Assembly (NCBI RefSeq): GCF_002198095.1
Contig: NZ_NHMK01000035.1
Span: 1 to 64,000, forward strand
Origin: Deinococcus indicus
Lineage (GTDB): Bacteria > Deinococcota > Deinococci > Deinococcales > Deinococcaceae
DNA length: 64,000 nt
Direction of reading: 5' to 3'
Part shown: one piece after another, positions 1 through 8,611 of the stretch
How positions within the stretch are numbered: the first letter of the stretch is position 1
Layout: every line of letters begins with the position of its first letter
Program-made: the position numbers and the translations under genes
The notes under the pieces: model-generated
The model's database searches: none
Told to the model about the DNA's origin: nothing
The model's input: the letters and a program-made list of their open reading frames with translations, nothing else

Positions 1-687
1 CACGGGGGCATGCGGTACGTAACGCGGACCTTCGAGGTGCGGAACGTGAGTGGCCGGACCCTGCCGAACGTGACCCTGCGGGCAATCGCACGTCCGGGGA
101 ACCTGGGCGGGACGGCGGTGGTCGAGGTGCGGGGCGCGCCGACGGTCAGTGAGCCGCAGGGGCCGCTGATCACCGATTCAGCGTTCGCGCAGGCGTTCCG
201 TCCAGTGCACCGGACGGTGCTAGGGGCCAGCAGTCCGGAGATCGACGCGGGGGGCGCGTCGTTCCAGGCGTACCGCGCGGCGGAAAATCAGGCGTTACAG
301 GCGCGTGCGGGACTGGGCGCGGACGTGACGGTGCTGGAGTACGGGTTCACAGTGGGAGGTTCGGGCACGCGGACCCTGGCGCCGGGTGACGTGACGCGCA
401 TCAACGTGGCGTACCGCTTTCCGCGGCGGTTCGGGACGCAACAGAGGCCGTTCGCGATGACCCTGAGCTTCGTGGCAGTCACAGAGGATGGCGTGCGCGT
501 ATCGCAGGCGGTGGGAGAAAGCCGCGCGCAACTGCTGGGCCGGGCGCAGGCCCTGCTGGGCACGGCGCAGGTGGTGCAGGTCAACGCCACAGACGGCACG
601 GACCCGCTGGAGAGCGACGTGACGGGGCTGCTGCCGATGATCACGCCGGACGTGCGGGTGGGAACACAGACAGGGCTGCGGCCCTGA
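1..687 (+). CDS. Unknown protein, C-terminal part (5' end outside window)
   Basis: The frame is open to the left edge, so the gene begins before the window; the ATG at 10 is probably internal. The visible 228 codons alternate short hydrophobic and polar stretches typical of beta-sandwich or exported proteins, with no cysteines, catalytic motif or membrane segment. I do not recognise a family. The stop at 685-687 lies 16 bases before a PqqD-like gene on the same strand, so the two are probably co-transcribed. Confidence 0.6.
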   Translation, partial: HGGMRYVTRTFEVRNVSGRTLPNVTLRAIARPGNLGGTAVVEVRGAPTVSEPQGPLITDSAFAQAFRPVHRTVLGASSPEIDAGGASFQAYRAAENQALQARAGLGADVTVLEYGFTVGGSGTRTLAPGDVTRINVAYRFPRRFGTQQRPFAMTLSFVAVTEDGVRVSQAVGESRAQLLGRAQALLGTAQVVQVNATDGTDPLESDVTGLLPMITPDVRVGTQTGLRP

Positions 688-703
688 AAGGAATGGGAGG
701 AGC

Positions 704-976
704 TTGATGAATCAGAAGTACGAGGTGAACCCGGACGTGCTGGTCACGGACCTAGATGATGAGCTGGCGCTGCTGGATCCGCGCACTTCGAAGATGTACA
801 CGCTCAATGCGGTGGGGCGGGTGGCGTGGCAGGTACTGGCGGGAGTTGGGGCGACTGCAGCAGAACTTCTGGACGTGATCGTGCAGGCGTTCGAGGTGGA
901 AGAGGAGCAGGCCCGTGAAGATCTGCGGTCACTTCTGTCTGACCTTGAACGGCAAGGGCTTATCAGGCCTGCCTGA
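704..976 (+). CDS. PqqD-family small protein
   Basis: This 90-residue protein has the PqqD fold pattern: an N-terminal strand pair ending in DPRTSKMYTLNAVGRVAW, then a helical winged part with an acidic segment and a C-terminal LERQGLI. PqqD-like domains bind peptide substrates (RiPP recognition elements) and present them to a partner enzyme, but many stand-alone members have no known partner. No radical-SAM or PQQ genes are visible here, so the substrate is unknown. A GGAGG sequence precedes the start. The IS66 element begins 38 bases after the stop. Confidence 0.75.
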   Translation: MMNQKYEVNPDVLVTDLDDELALLDPRTSKMYTLNAVGRVAWQVLAGVGATAAELLDVIVQAFEVEEEQAREDLRSLLSDLERQGLIRPA

Positions 977-1000
977 AAGCAGCTTCCGTTCATACCTCAT

Positions 1001-1014
1001 ACGGACTCCGCTTG
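1001..1014. repeat. Left half of a 44-bp palindrome split by IS66
   Basis: If the IS and one copy of its target duplication are removed, bases 1002-1014 join 2491-2521 to give a near-perfect 44-bp palindrome: 7-bp outer arms (CGGACTC/GAGTCCG), 5-bp middle arms (GCTTG/CAAGC) and a 16-bp core (ATGGCTTGCAAGCCAT), with single mismatches between blocks. It lies between convergent pqqD-like and mrpG genes, where a bidirectional terminator would be expected. Its first bases match the end of the dispersed repeat family described elsewhere. Confidence 0.75.
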
Positions 1015-2482
1015 GTAACTGCTCAGCAGGGCCAGTTCAGAGGTTGAAATTGGGCATGAGCACGTCACCAGTAAACACGCTGACCAGACCCTCCCAGACG
1101 CTGAGACCCTGCTTCTGCAGCGTGGAGATATAGCTCCTGATCCGAGCGAAATTCTGCCCGCCCTCCGCGGACCGGAATCCCCCAGACACCTTGCGTTTCA
1201 CGCACCAGGACCGCACGTCCCGTTCCGCCTGATTGTTGTCGAACGGCACCCGGCGATCATGCAGGAACAGCAGCACCGCTGCGCGGTGCTGCTGGCACCG
1301 TAACGCCAGATTCCGCCCGTGTGACTGCTTCGCCCTGCCCCGCCGTCCCGGAACGGGCGGCGCGGCCGGATTGGCCAGCAAGCCCTCCTCGAGCAGCTCA
1401 TCAAATCGACGTTCAAACGCTGTGCGGGCCTCTGGGCTTAGCGTCCCAGCTTTGAGCTCGTGATACACCGTCCTCAGCGCTTCCCGAAGTGCTCCAGCCC
1501 AGACCTGCCCATGGTGTTCGGCCAATCCCCGCAGTTCCCGCAGGAGATGAGCACCGCACAGCGCATGCTGTGCCGGAAGTTTGAAGTACGAGCTCCAGGC
1601 ATCGTGGACCAAGATGCCCGTATAGTTCGGCAGGATCTTCATGTCCTCCAGGGCTGCGCGGCCACGCCGGGCATGCTGGCCGTAGAACGTGAGCTGCGCG
1701 CAGCTCACGACATGCATCCATTGCAGCTTTCCGTTCACTGGGCTGCCGGTCTCATCTGCATGCAGCACCGGTTGCTCCGTCAGTGCCGTTCGGAGGTGCG
1801 ACTCAAAGTCCTGCAGCCGATCGGCCGCGAGGTTGAGGTTGAGGGCGATGGTGCCATCACTGGGTCGCGCCCCGCAGAGAGCACGCAGAATCTCACTGGT
1901 GCGTTCGAGGGGCACGAAGTGCGCCACGTTCAGATACACCGTCAAGGCGTGGACCCGTGGGCCGTACTGCACCTGACCCGTGACGTGCGTCGGGAAGGGT
2001 GCTCGTTGCCGGTGATGACAGCCAGGACAGATTTTGACGTCGGCGCGGTATTCGGTGATCTGAAGCTGCCACGCTGGGAGGTCATGGACCTGTCGAGTAA
2101 CCTGAGTGTCGACTGGAATGTCATCCCAGACCTGTCCGCAGGTGCAGTGTCCCGTGACAGAGAGGTGGACCGTGTGGTCGGGATGCGCTGACATCTTGAG
2201 GGTGTTGCCGGGATGATCTGGTTGAGCGCCAGAAGACCGGCCGGTCTTCTGGCGCTCACTCTTGGGCTGCCAGGGTTTGTCCTGACTGGGTGGTTGATTG
2301 GACGTGTGGCTGTTCTTGGCCTGTCGTCCTTCGAGCTCTTGAAGGCGTTTCAGGAGGACCGCAACCTGCGCTTCGAGCTCACGGATGCGTGCCTCGAGAC
2401 GTTCACAGTTTGGGCAGGGGGGCTCGCTGATCGCTCTACCTTACCCAATCGACTCCGGGAAATCACCCTGCTGAGCAGTTAC
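1015..2482 (-). mobile_element. IS66-family insertion sequence with 8-bp target duplication
   Basis: A 1468-bp element bounded by 17-bp terminal inverted repeats (GTAACTGCTCAGCAGGG at 1015-1031; its complement ends at 2482). The flanks 1007-1014 and 2483-2490 are identical (TCCGCTTG), the 8-bp duplication expected of IS66. It carries only a transposase, without the small accessory genes of larger IS66 elements. Perfect ends and duplication indicate a fairly recent insertion. Confidence 0.95.
1037..2194 (-). CDS. IS66-family DDE transposase
   Basis: Catalyses cut-and-paste movement of the surrounding IS. Visible features are the N-terminal zinc-binding cysteines (CTCGQ, then CPGCHHR) and the IS66 DDE core: D in HADETG, D in VHDAWSS and E in NNQAERDVR. 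The frame stays open upstream to 2440 and encodes the usual leucine-zipper region (LEARIRELEAQVAVLLKRL) and a linker, but contains no ATG, GTG or TTG. A TTG at 2446-2448 with GGAG before it lies in another frame and would join only if the six-base G run at 2417-2422 had one more base. The original start may therefore be broken by a one-base deletion, or an unusual start codon is used. Confidence 0.85.
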   Translation of the reverse strand: MSAHPDHTVHLSVTGHCTCGQVWDDIPVDTQVTRQVHDLPAWQLQITEYRADVKICPGCHHRQRAPFPTHVTGQVQYGPRVHALTVYLNVAHFVPLERTSEILRALCGARPSDGTIALNLNLAADRLQDFESHLRTALTEQPVLHADETGSPVNGKLQWMHVVSCAQLTFYGQHARRGRAALEDMKILPNYTGILVHDAWSSYFKLPAQHALCGAHLLRELRGLAEHHGQVWAGALREALRTVYHELKAGTLSPEARTAFERRFDELLEEGLLANPAAPPVPGRRGRAKQSHGRNLALRCQQHRAAVLLFLHDRRVPFDNNQAERDVRSWCVKRKVSGGFRSAEGGQNFARIRSYISTLQKQGLSVWEGLVSVFTGDVLMPNFNL

Positions 2483-2490
2483 TCCGCTTG

Positions 2491-2521
2491 AATGGCTTGC
2501 AAGCCATCCAAGCAGAGTCCG
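2491..2521. repeat. Right half of the IS66-split palindrome
   Basis: Contains the palindromic core ATGGCTTGCAAGCCAT and the right arms CAAGC and GAGTCCG. It begins immediately after the right target duplication and ends just before the mrpG stop codon (minus strand), which fits a former shared terminator for convergent genes. Confidence 0.7.
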
Positions 2522-2523
2522 GG

Positions 2524-2898
2524 TCAGTCAGCCGGGTCCTCGCGGGGGGGTTCGTCGCCGGGCTGCGGGTGGCGGCCCAGCTGGTTCCATTCGTCCGGGC
2601 CGCTCAGGCGGGGTGGCAGGGCGCGCAGGTACGCGGCCTGCGCGATCAGGTACGCGCTCAGGGGGGTGGTCAGGAACTGGAACAGCAGGATCGCGGCCAG
2701 TCGCGTGAAGGCGGCCGCCTCGGTCAGTTCGAGCGCCGCGCCCAGGAAGATCCCGGCCGAGCCGAGCGTGACCAGTTTGCTGCTGGCGTGCAGCCGCGAG
2801 TACAGGTCCGGGAAGCGCAGCACGCCGACGGCGGCCGTCAGCACGAAGAACGACCCGATCAGGATGGGAATGTCGCGCAGCGGACTGAAGTCGTTCAC
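2524..2898 (-). CDS. mrpG: Mrp cation/proton antiporter subunit G
   Basis: A 124-residue inner-membrane protein with three predicted helices and the MrpG signature GVLRFPDLYSRLHASSK. MrpG is a small subunit of the multi-subunit Na+/H+ antiporter, which uses the proton gradient to expel sodium. It is last in the operon; its start overlaps the mrpF stop by four bases (ATGA). The C-terminal 30 residues are a polar, acidic and proline-rich tail. Confidence 0.95.
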   Translation of the reverse strand: MNDFSPLRDIPILIGSFFVLTAAVGVLRFPDLYSRLHASSKLVTLGSAGIFLGAALELTEAAAFTRLAAILLFQFLTTPLSAYLIAQAAYLRALPPRLSGPDEWNQLGRHPQPGDEPPREDPAD

Positions 2899-3155
2899 CG
2901 CATCACCCGGCCGGTCAGCAGGTAGCGGGTCAGGGCGACGGTGGTCAGGAAGCCCAGCAGGCTCAGGACCAGCGCGGCGTCCAGCAGGACCAGCAGGCGG
3001 GTCTTCACGGCGATCAGGACGATCAGGACGATCAGGTTCACGCTCAGGAAATCGAAGGCCATGATGCGGTCGCCCCAGCTGGGGCCGCGCAGGACGCGCG
3101 CCGCGACGAGCAGGGTGGAGAGCGTCACGATGACGAGGGCCAGGTTCAGGATCAC
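2895..3155 (-). CDS. mrpF: Mrp cation/proton antiporter subunit F
   Basis: An 86-residue, three-helix membrane protein. The sequence RGPSWGDRIMAFDFLSVN matches the conserved MrpF segment (RVLRGPxxxDRIxALD) after helix 1. It overlaps both neighbours by four bases, indicating translational coupling inside the mrp operon. Length and hydrophobicity are normal for the family. Confidence 0.95.
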   Translation of the reverse strand: MILNLALVIVTLSTLLVAARVLRGPSWGDRIMAFDFLSVNLIVLIVLIAVKTRLLVLLDAALVLSLLGFLTTVALTRYLLTGRVMR

Positions 3156-3649
3156 GGGTGGACCTCCGGGGTGGCGCGGCGGGTCAGGACCGGCAGCAGG
3201 GCGTCCTCGACCCGGCGGATGGAGTCGCGCGCCTCGGCCGCGCCGGGCAGCCCGATGGCGTGCGCGTACAGCACGCGCCGCTCGTCGTCGAAGCCCATGG
3301 CGACCGTGCCGGGCATCAGGGTGATGGTGGCGGCCAGCAGCGTCTGCGCCGTCTCGCCCTCGAGGCGCATGGGGTACGCGACGATCATCGGGTTCAGCGG
3401 CGGGCGGGGGCGCAGGGCCAGCAGCGCCACCTGCACGTTCGCGAGCGACAGTTCCTTCAGGAAGAAGCCCGTGAAGCGCAGGGTGGCGACGCTGCGCCGC
3501 ACGTACCCGGCGCTGCCGAGGGCGCGCGGGAACAGCGCCAGGATGCCGAAGCCCACCAGGAACCCGACGAGCAGTTCGCGCACGGCGACCTGCCCGGCGA
3601 ACAGCGCCCAGGTGACGGCCAGCAGCAGGTTCAGTGCCAGGCCCCTCAT
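3152..3649 (-). CDS. mrpE: Mrp cation/proton antiporter subunit E
   Basis: A 165-residue membrane protein. The ATG at 3647-3649 overlaps the mrpD stop and starts MRGLALNLLLAVTWALFAG, a typical MrpE first helix. The soluble C-terminal half has the family pattern LAATITLMPGTVAMGFDD. MrpE helps assemble the small-subunit module and is needed for antiport in studied species. The frame stays open far upstream inside mrpD, but that translation is Arg/Pro/Gly-rich and is not real coding sequence. Confidence 0.93.
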   Translation of the reverse strand: MRGLALNLLLAVTWALFAGQVAVRELLVGFLVGFGILALFPRALGSAGYVRRSVATLRFTGFFLKELSLANVQVALLALRPRPPLNPMIVAYPMRLEGETAQTLLAATITLMPGTVAMGFDDERRVLYAHAIGLPGAAEARDSIRRVEDALLPVLTRRATPEVHP

Positions 3650-5223
3650 GGCTGCCCTCCGGCCGGTTGCTCTGCGTCCGACTGCCCTGCGTCCGACTGC
3701 TCGCCGGCGGGCGCGTCGGGAATGACGACCGGGCCTGTTCCCAGCACGCCGCGCACGTAACCGTCGCCGCGCAGGTCGCTGGCGGCCGCCCCGGTGAAGG
3801 ACAGCAGGGAGCCGCCGCCCACGGCGAGCGCCGCGACGAGCGCGGACGCCGCGTAGGCCGGCAGGCGCGTGCCGCGCGGGGCGGGCGCGGGCCGGGTGCC
3901 GGTCGCCTCGCCCCAGAAGAAGCCGCGCCAGACGTTCAGCAGCGCCAGCAGCGTCACGAGGCTCGCCAGCAGCGCGCAGGTGACCGCCACCCACGCGAGC
4001 GGGGTACCGCTCTGCACGCCGGCCTGCACGAGCGCGAACTTCGCGATGAACCCGGCGGTGGGGGGCAGTCCGGCGGTCGTCAGGGCGCACAGCAGGAACG
4101 CCCCGGCCAGCCAGGGCCGCTCGTCCAGGAAGCCGCGCGCGCGGACGTTGCGGGTCCCGGCGGCCCGTTCGGCCACGGCGGCGATCAGGAACAGCGCGGC
4201 CGTGACGGCCACGCTGACCGCGAGGTACGACAGCGTGGCGCGCAGCGCCAGCGGCGTGCCCAGGCCCAGGCCGAACGCGACGTACCCGGCGGAACTGACC
4301 ACCGCGAACGACAGCACGGAGCGCCACTCGCGCTGGCTGAGCATCCCGAGCGCGCCGTACAGCATGGTGACGCTGCCCAGGATCAGCAGCAGCGTCTGCG
4401 GCAGCGCCGGGTCCTCCGTGAACACGGTCGTGAACACCCGGATCAGGGCGTACGCGCCGACCTTGGTCAGGATCGCCGCGAAGAACGTGCCGGTCGCGGC
4501 GGGCAGCGCCGGGTACGTGCCGGGCAGCCAGAAGCCCAGCGGGAACAGCGCGCCCTTGGCGGCGAACACCAGCAGCAGCAGCACGCTGATGGCGTTGACC
4601 GTGGCGTTCGGGCCGAGTTCCGCGCTGCGCTGCGCGAGGTGCGCGAAGTTCAGTGTGCCCAGCGCGCCGTACGTCAGGCCGCAGGCCAGCACCAGCAGCG
4701 CGGACGCCGCGAGGTTCATCACGATGTACCGGAAGCCCTCGCGCAGCTGCTCGCGGGTGGAGCCCAGGACCGCCAGGGCGTAACTGGCGACCAGCATCAC
4801 CTCGAAGGCCACGAACAGGTTGAACAGGTCGCCCGTCAGGAACGACATCTGCACGCCGGCGAACAGCACGGCCATCAGCGTGAACAGGTGGTGGCGTTCG
4901 CGCGCGGGGTCCGGGTTGACCAGCGCCGCCCAGGTCGCCAGCAGCGCCGACACGGACGCCAGGACGCTCATGAACGCGCCTAGACGGTCGGCGGTCATGA
5001 CGATCCCGAACGGGGCGGGCCACGCGCCCAGCTCACTGACCAGCACCGCGCCGTTCCACACGGCCGACAGCAGCAGCGCCGAGCACAGCAGCGTCAGCAG
5101 CGCCGCCGCGAGCGCCAGTCCCGCGCGGGCGCGCCGGCCCATGGGGGCCAGCATCAGGATGCCCATCCCCAGCGGCACCAGGATGGGCGCCAGCGGCAGC
5201 CAGGAGGTCGTCACGCCGCTCAC
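3646..5223 (-). CDS. mrpD: Mrp cation/proton antiporter subunit D
   Basis: A 525-residue polytopic membrane protein of the complex I NuoL/M/N-like antiporter family with about 14 predicted helices. Conserved features include the glutamate in LFVAFEVMLVASYAL (TM5) and the lysine in VFAAKGALFPLGFWLPGTYP (TM7), proposed proton-path residues. MrpD pairs with MrpA to form the proton-translocating arms. The C-terminal 40 residues are hydrophilic and repetitive (AGEQSDAGQSDAEQPAGGQP). Starts and stops overlap those of mrpC and mrpE by four bases. Confidence 0.95.
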   Translation of the reverse strand: MSGVTTSWLPLAPILVPLGMGILMLAPMGRRARAGLALAAALLTLLCSALLLSAVWNGAVLVSELGAWPAPFGIVMTADRLGAFMSVLASVSALLATWAALVNPDPARERHHLFTLMAVLFAGVQMSFLTGDLFNLFVAFEVMLVASYALAVLGSTREQLREGFRYIVMNLAASALLVLACGLTYGALGTLNFAHLAQRSAELGPNATVNAISVLLLLVFAAKGALFPLGFWLPGTYPALPAATGTFFAAILTKVGAYALIRVFTTVFTEDPALPQTLLLILGSVTMLYGALGMLSQREWRSVLSFAVVSSAGYVAFGLGLGTPLALRATLSYLAVSVAVTAALFLIAAVAERAAGTRNVRARGFLDERPWLAGAFLLCALTTAGLPPTAGFIAKFALVQAGVQSGTPLAWVAVTCALLASLVTLLALLNVWRGFFWGEATGTRPAPAPRGTRLPAYAASALVAALAVGGGSLLSFTGAAASDLRGDGYVRGVLGTGPVVIPDAPAGEQSDAGQSDAEQPAGGQP

Positions 5224-5660
5224 GCGGGCCTCCGGGGCGCGCGGCGGGTGGAGGTCGGGGCCTCGGTCGGCTCGTCCGGCCCGAGGTGACTGGCGTCCGC
5301 GTGCAGGCCGTCCGGGCTGTCCGGGTCGCGGGCCAGACTGTCGCCGAAGGCCTCGACGTCGTCGTGCCCGGCGACCTGGTAGGCGCGCAGCGCGACGGTC
5401 AGCAGCAGCGCGGTCGTGGCGAACCCGATCACGATGGCGGTCAGGACCAGCGCCTGCGGCAGCGGGTCCACGTACGGGCCCTTCAGGGTCAGCAGGGGCG
5501 GCGCGTCCGGCCGCAGTCCGGCGACCGTCAGGATGGCGAGGTTCACGCCGTACGCGATGAACGCCAGTCCCAGCACCACCCGGATGATCGTGCGCGACAG
5601 CAGCAGGAACACGCCGGTGCCGACCAGCACGCCGATCAGCAGCGCGAACAGCGGTTCCAT
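5220..5660 (-). CDS. mrpC: Mrp cation/proton antiporter subunit C
   Basis: A 146-residue protein resembling complex I subunit NuoK, with three membrane helices in the first 95 residues. The segments VVLGLAFIAYGVNLAIL and DPLPQALVLTAIVIGFATTALLL are the MrpC/NuoK core. The last 50 residues are an Asp/Pro-rich cytoplasmic tail. GGAGG lies shortly before the ATG at 5660. It is separated from mrpB by 79 bases, the only real gap in the operon. Confidence 0.95.
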   Translation of the reverse strand: MEPLFALLIGVLVGTGVFLLLSRTIIRVVLGLAFIAYGVNLAILTVAGLRPDAPPLLTLKGPYVDPLPQALVLTAIVIGFATTALLLTVALRAYQVAGHDDVEAFGDSLARDPDSPDGLHADASHLGPDEPTEAPTSTRRAPRRPA

Positions 5661-5739
5661 GTCGGCCTCCGGGTGGGGGTGTGGTGCGGGCGGCCCTGCG
5701 CCGCGCCCGGCGGGCGGGTCGGGGTCCGGGAAAGGTGGG

Positions 5740-6255
5740 TCATCGGTCGTCCTCCACCCGCTCGCGCGGGTTCACGTCAATCAGTTCGTAGGCGATGTGC
5801 AGGGCCGAGCCGGCCACGATCAGGTACACGCCCACGTCGAACAGCAGCGCGGTCGCCCACTCGAACTCGCCGGTCAGGGGCGTGCTGACGTACCCGTAGT
5901 CGCTTTTCAGGTACGCGCGGCCCAGCAGGTACGGGACCAGTCCGGTCGTGAACGACAGCGCCAGTCCCCACGGCACCACGGTCAAAGGCGGGAAGTTCAG
6001 CGCGCAGCGTCCGTTCGCCACGCGGTGCAGGATCAGCGCGCAGGCGGTCATGAGGCCCGCGATGAACCCCCCGCCCGGCGCGTTGTGCCCGCGCCACAGC
6101 AGCAGCGCCGTGAGCAGCATCACCAGCGCGAACGCCGCGCGGCTCACGACCCGCAGGACCGGGTCGCCCACGTCGGTCAGGGCGTTCGGCCGGGCCGCGG
6201 GGCCAGGACGGGCGGCGGGCCGTTTCCCGGCGCGTCCCTTGCGGCCCCCGCTCAC
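5740..6255 (-). CDS. mrpB: Mrp cation/proton antiporter subunit B
   Basis: A 171-residue MrpB-like membrane protein. After a basic N-terminal tail come helices with the motif RGHNAPGGGFIAGLMTA, the strongest signature of the MrpB (MnhB) domain. It overlaps the mrpA stop by four bases. In some species this domain is fused to MrpA; here it is separate. Confidence 0.95.
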   Translation of the reverse strand: MSGGRKGRAGKRPAARPGPAARPNALTDVGDPVLRVVSRAAFALVMLLTALLLWRGHNAPGGGFIAGLMTACALILHRVANGRCALNFPPLTVVPWGLALSFTTGLVPYLLGRAYLKSDYGYVSTPLTGEFEWATALLFDVGVYLIVAGSALHIAYELIDVNPRERVEDDR

Positions 6256-8561
6256 GGTTTCCTCCGGGGGGCCGGCGCGGCCAGCTGTTCGGCGTCCACT
6301 TCCGGCGGGGCCTGTCCGGGCCGCCCCAGGCGCACAAGCGCGCCCACGGCGAGCGCCACGACCGCCACGACCGTGATCTCACCCAGCGTGTCGAAACCGC
6401 GGAAATCCACCAGGATGACGTTCACGACGTTCTTCCCGCCGCCCTCCTTGTACGAGTTGAGCAGGTAGTACGGCGAGATCGGCGGCGCCAGGAAGCGCAG
6501 GCTGGCCATGACCAGCAGCGTGGCGCCCGCCGCCGCGGCCGCCGAGAGCAGCAGGTCCAGGCCCAGGCGGCCCCGGGTGCGCGGCAGGTCCCGCACGCCC
6601 GGCAGGAACCGGAACACCAGCAGGAACAGGATCACCGTGACCGTCTCGACCAGCAGCTGCGTGAGTGCGAGGTCCGGGGCGCGCATCAGCAGGAACGACA
6701 CGGCGCTCCCGAACCCGGTCAGGCCGGTCAGGACGACCGCCGTCAGGCGGTTACGGGACAGCGCCACGCCCACCGCGCCCGCCACGAGCAGCGCCGCGAC
6801 CGGCAGCGCCTCGAGGGGCACGGTCCCCAGCCGGGGCAGCACCTGCGGCGCCTGCCACACGGCGTACCCGCCGATCAGGGCGGACGCGCCCAGGCTCAGG
6901 CGCAGCTGGTCCGGCAGCGCCAGCCCCTGCGTGCGCGCGGTCACGCGGCTCGCCAGGGTGTTCAGCAGCGTCAGGATCAGCACGTACGACAGGTTGGCGT
7001 TCCAGCGCGGCGTCAGGCGTTCCTGCAGGCGCTGCGCGGCCGGAGCCTGCCACACCAGCGCCGCGCCCAGCGCCCAGGTGACCAGCGTGCCCAGCAGGGC
7101 GGGCGTCACGCCATGCCACCAGCGGATGTGCCCACCGTACGACGCGAAGGCCAGCGCCTCCTGCGCCGTGCGGGTCAGCGTCTCGGTCAGGGCCGGCCAC
7201 AGGCCCATCAGCAGGGCCGCGCCGGCCAGCAGCGCCGCCGGGACCGTCAGGCCCGCGCCGGCCTCATGCGGCACCTTCGGGGCACTCAGCTCGCCGGTGA
7301 ACACCCGCAGCAGCCGCGCGCTGTACGCGAAGGTCAGCGCGCCTCCCGCGACCGCCACCGCCAGGAACAGCGGTCCCTGGTGCCACATCGTCTCGTAGAA
7401 CAGTTCCTTGCTCAGGAACCCGCCCAGCGGCGGCAGGCCCGCCATGCTCAGGGCCGCCAGCACGGCCACGACGAACGTGACCGGCAGCGCCCGGCGCAGA
7501 CCCGACAGACGCCGCACGTCCCGCGTGCCGGTCTCGTGGTCGATGATGCCCACCACGAAGAACAGCGCCGCCTTGAACGCCGCGTGGTTCAGCAGGTGCG
7601 TCGTCGCCGCGAAGCGACCCTCGGCGTCCGCTACGCCGTACAGGCTGACCAGCAGACCCAGCTGCGAGACCGTCGAGTACGCCAGCAGTGCCTTGAGGTC
7701 GTTCTGCCGCAGCGCCAGCCACGCGCCCCACACCATGGTCGCCAGTCCCAGCGGCACCAGCAGCCCACTCCAGAGCGGACTGACCGAGAAGATCAGCCCG
7801 AACTTCGCGACCAGCAGCACGCCCGCCTTGACCATCGTCGCCGAGTGCAGGAACGCCGACACGGGCGTCGGGGCTTCCATGGCGGTCGGCAACCACAGGT
7901 GGAACGGCAGCTGCGCAGACTTCGTCGCGGCGGCCAGCACGGTCAGCAGCAGCGCCGGCACGAACAGCGGCGAGGCCCGCACCGCGTCCAGATCAAGCTG
8001 CGACAGCTGCGCGCTGCCGCCGGCCAGTCCCAGCATCGCCACGGCCGCCAGCAGCGCCACGCCGCCCAGCGCGCTGATCAGGAAGGCCTTGACCGCCCCG
8101 TCACGCGCCGAACTGCGGGTGTGCCACAGGCCGATCAGCAGGAAACTCGTGACGCTGGTCATTTCCCAGAACGCGAACAGCGCCGCGAGGTTGTCGCTCA
8201 GGACCAGGCCCAGCATCGACCCGCCGAACGCCAGCAGGTACGGGTAGAACCGCCCGAAGCGCTCGCGGTCCGACAGGTACGTCACCGAGTACAGGCTCGC
8301 CAGCGTGCCGATCACGCCGATCAGCACCGCGAACATCAGCGAGAAGCCGTCCCCGCGGAACACCAGGTTCAGGCCCAGGTCCGGCACCCAGCGGGTCGTC
8401 TCGCTCAGCGTTTCGCCGCCCGTGCGCGAGGCCAGCAGCAGCGCCGGCACGAACGCCAGTGCGGCCAGCACGCCGGTCGCGCGGCCCAGGCGTCCGGCGA
8501 GCGCCGCGCACAGGGCCGCCATCAGGAACGGCAGCGCCACGGCCGCCGTCATCAGTCCCAT
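6252..8561 (-). CDS. mrpA: Mrp cation/proton antiporter subunit A
   Basis: A 769-residue polytopic membrane protein and the largest Mrp subunit, similar to NuoL. The N-terminal antiporter domain has LAALFAFWEMTSVTSFLLIG (TM5 glutamate) and AATKSAQLPFHLWLPTAMEA (TM7 lysine). The C-terminal part ends in NVILVDFRGFDTLGEITVVA, the MrpA-specific hydrogenase-subunit-like region. The chosen start is the ATG at 8559-8561; a second ATG lies three codons on. The frame is open further upstream but does not look coding. A small ORF with a much better ribosome site ends across this start, suggesting coupled translation. Confidence 0.92.
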   Translation of the reverse strand: MGLMTAAVALPFLMAALCAALAGRLGRATGVLAALAFVPALLLASRTGGETLSETTRWVPDLGLNLVFRGDGFSLMFAVLIGVIGTLASLYSVTYLSDRERFGRFYPYLLAFGGSMLGLVLSDNLAALFAFWEMTSVTSFLLIGLWHTRSSARDGAVKAFLISALGGVALLAAVAMLGLAGGSAQLSQLDLDAVRASPLFVPALLLTVLAAATKSAQLPFHLWLPTAMEAPTPVSAFLHSATMVKAGVLLVAKFGLIFSVSPLWSGLLVPLGLATMVWGAWLALRQNDLKALLAYSTVSQLGLLVSLYGVADAEGRFAATTHLLNHAAFKAALFFVVGIIDHETGTRDVRRLSGLRRALPVTFVVAVLAALSMAGLPPLGGFLSKELFYETMWHQGPLFLAVAVAGGALTFAYSARLLRVFTGELSAPKVPHEAGAGLTVPAALLAGAALLMGLWPALTETLTRTAQEALAFASYGGHIRWWHGVTPALLGTLVTWALGAALVWQAPAAQRLQERLTPRWNANLSYVLILTLLNTLASRVTARTQGLALPDQLRLSLGASALIGGYAVWQAPQVLPRLGTVPLEALPVAALLVAGAVGVALSRNRLTAVVLTGLTGFGSAVSFLLMRAPDLALTQLLVETVTVILFLLVFRFLPGVRDLPRTRGRLGLDLLLSAAAAAGATLLVMASLRFLAPPISPYYLLNSYKEGGGKNVVNVILVDFRGFDTLGEITVVAVVALAVGALVRLGRPGQAPPEVDAEQLAAPAPRRKP

Positions 8562-8611
8562 GTCACGTCCGCCGCGCCGCTTCCGGGCGGGAGGGTGGGT
8601 TGTGTGTTCAT
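8552..8611 (-). CDS. Possible 19-residue leader peptide of mrpA
   Basis: A short ORF (begins MNTQPTLPPGSG) has a strong AGAGGAGG site seven bases before its ATG. Its TGA overlaps the first codons of mrpA. mrpA itself has a weaker ribosome site (GGCGG) inside this ORF, so ribosomes ending here could re-initiate on mrpA. It is not known whether the peptide matters or only its translation. Confidence 0.4.
   Translation of the reverse strand: MNTQPTLPPGSGAADVTWD

Noticed and set aside
3650..5023. Minus-strand frame extending mrpE upstream for 450 residues
   Set aside because: It lies entirely inside mrpD in another frame and is Arg/Gly/Pro-rich; mrpD has clear motifs.
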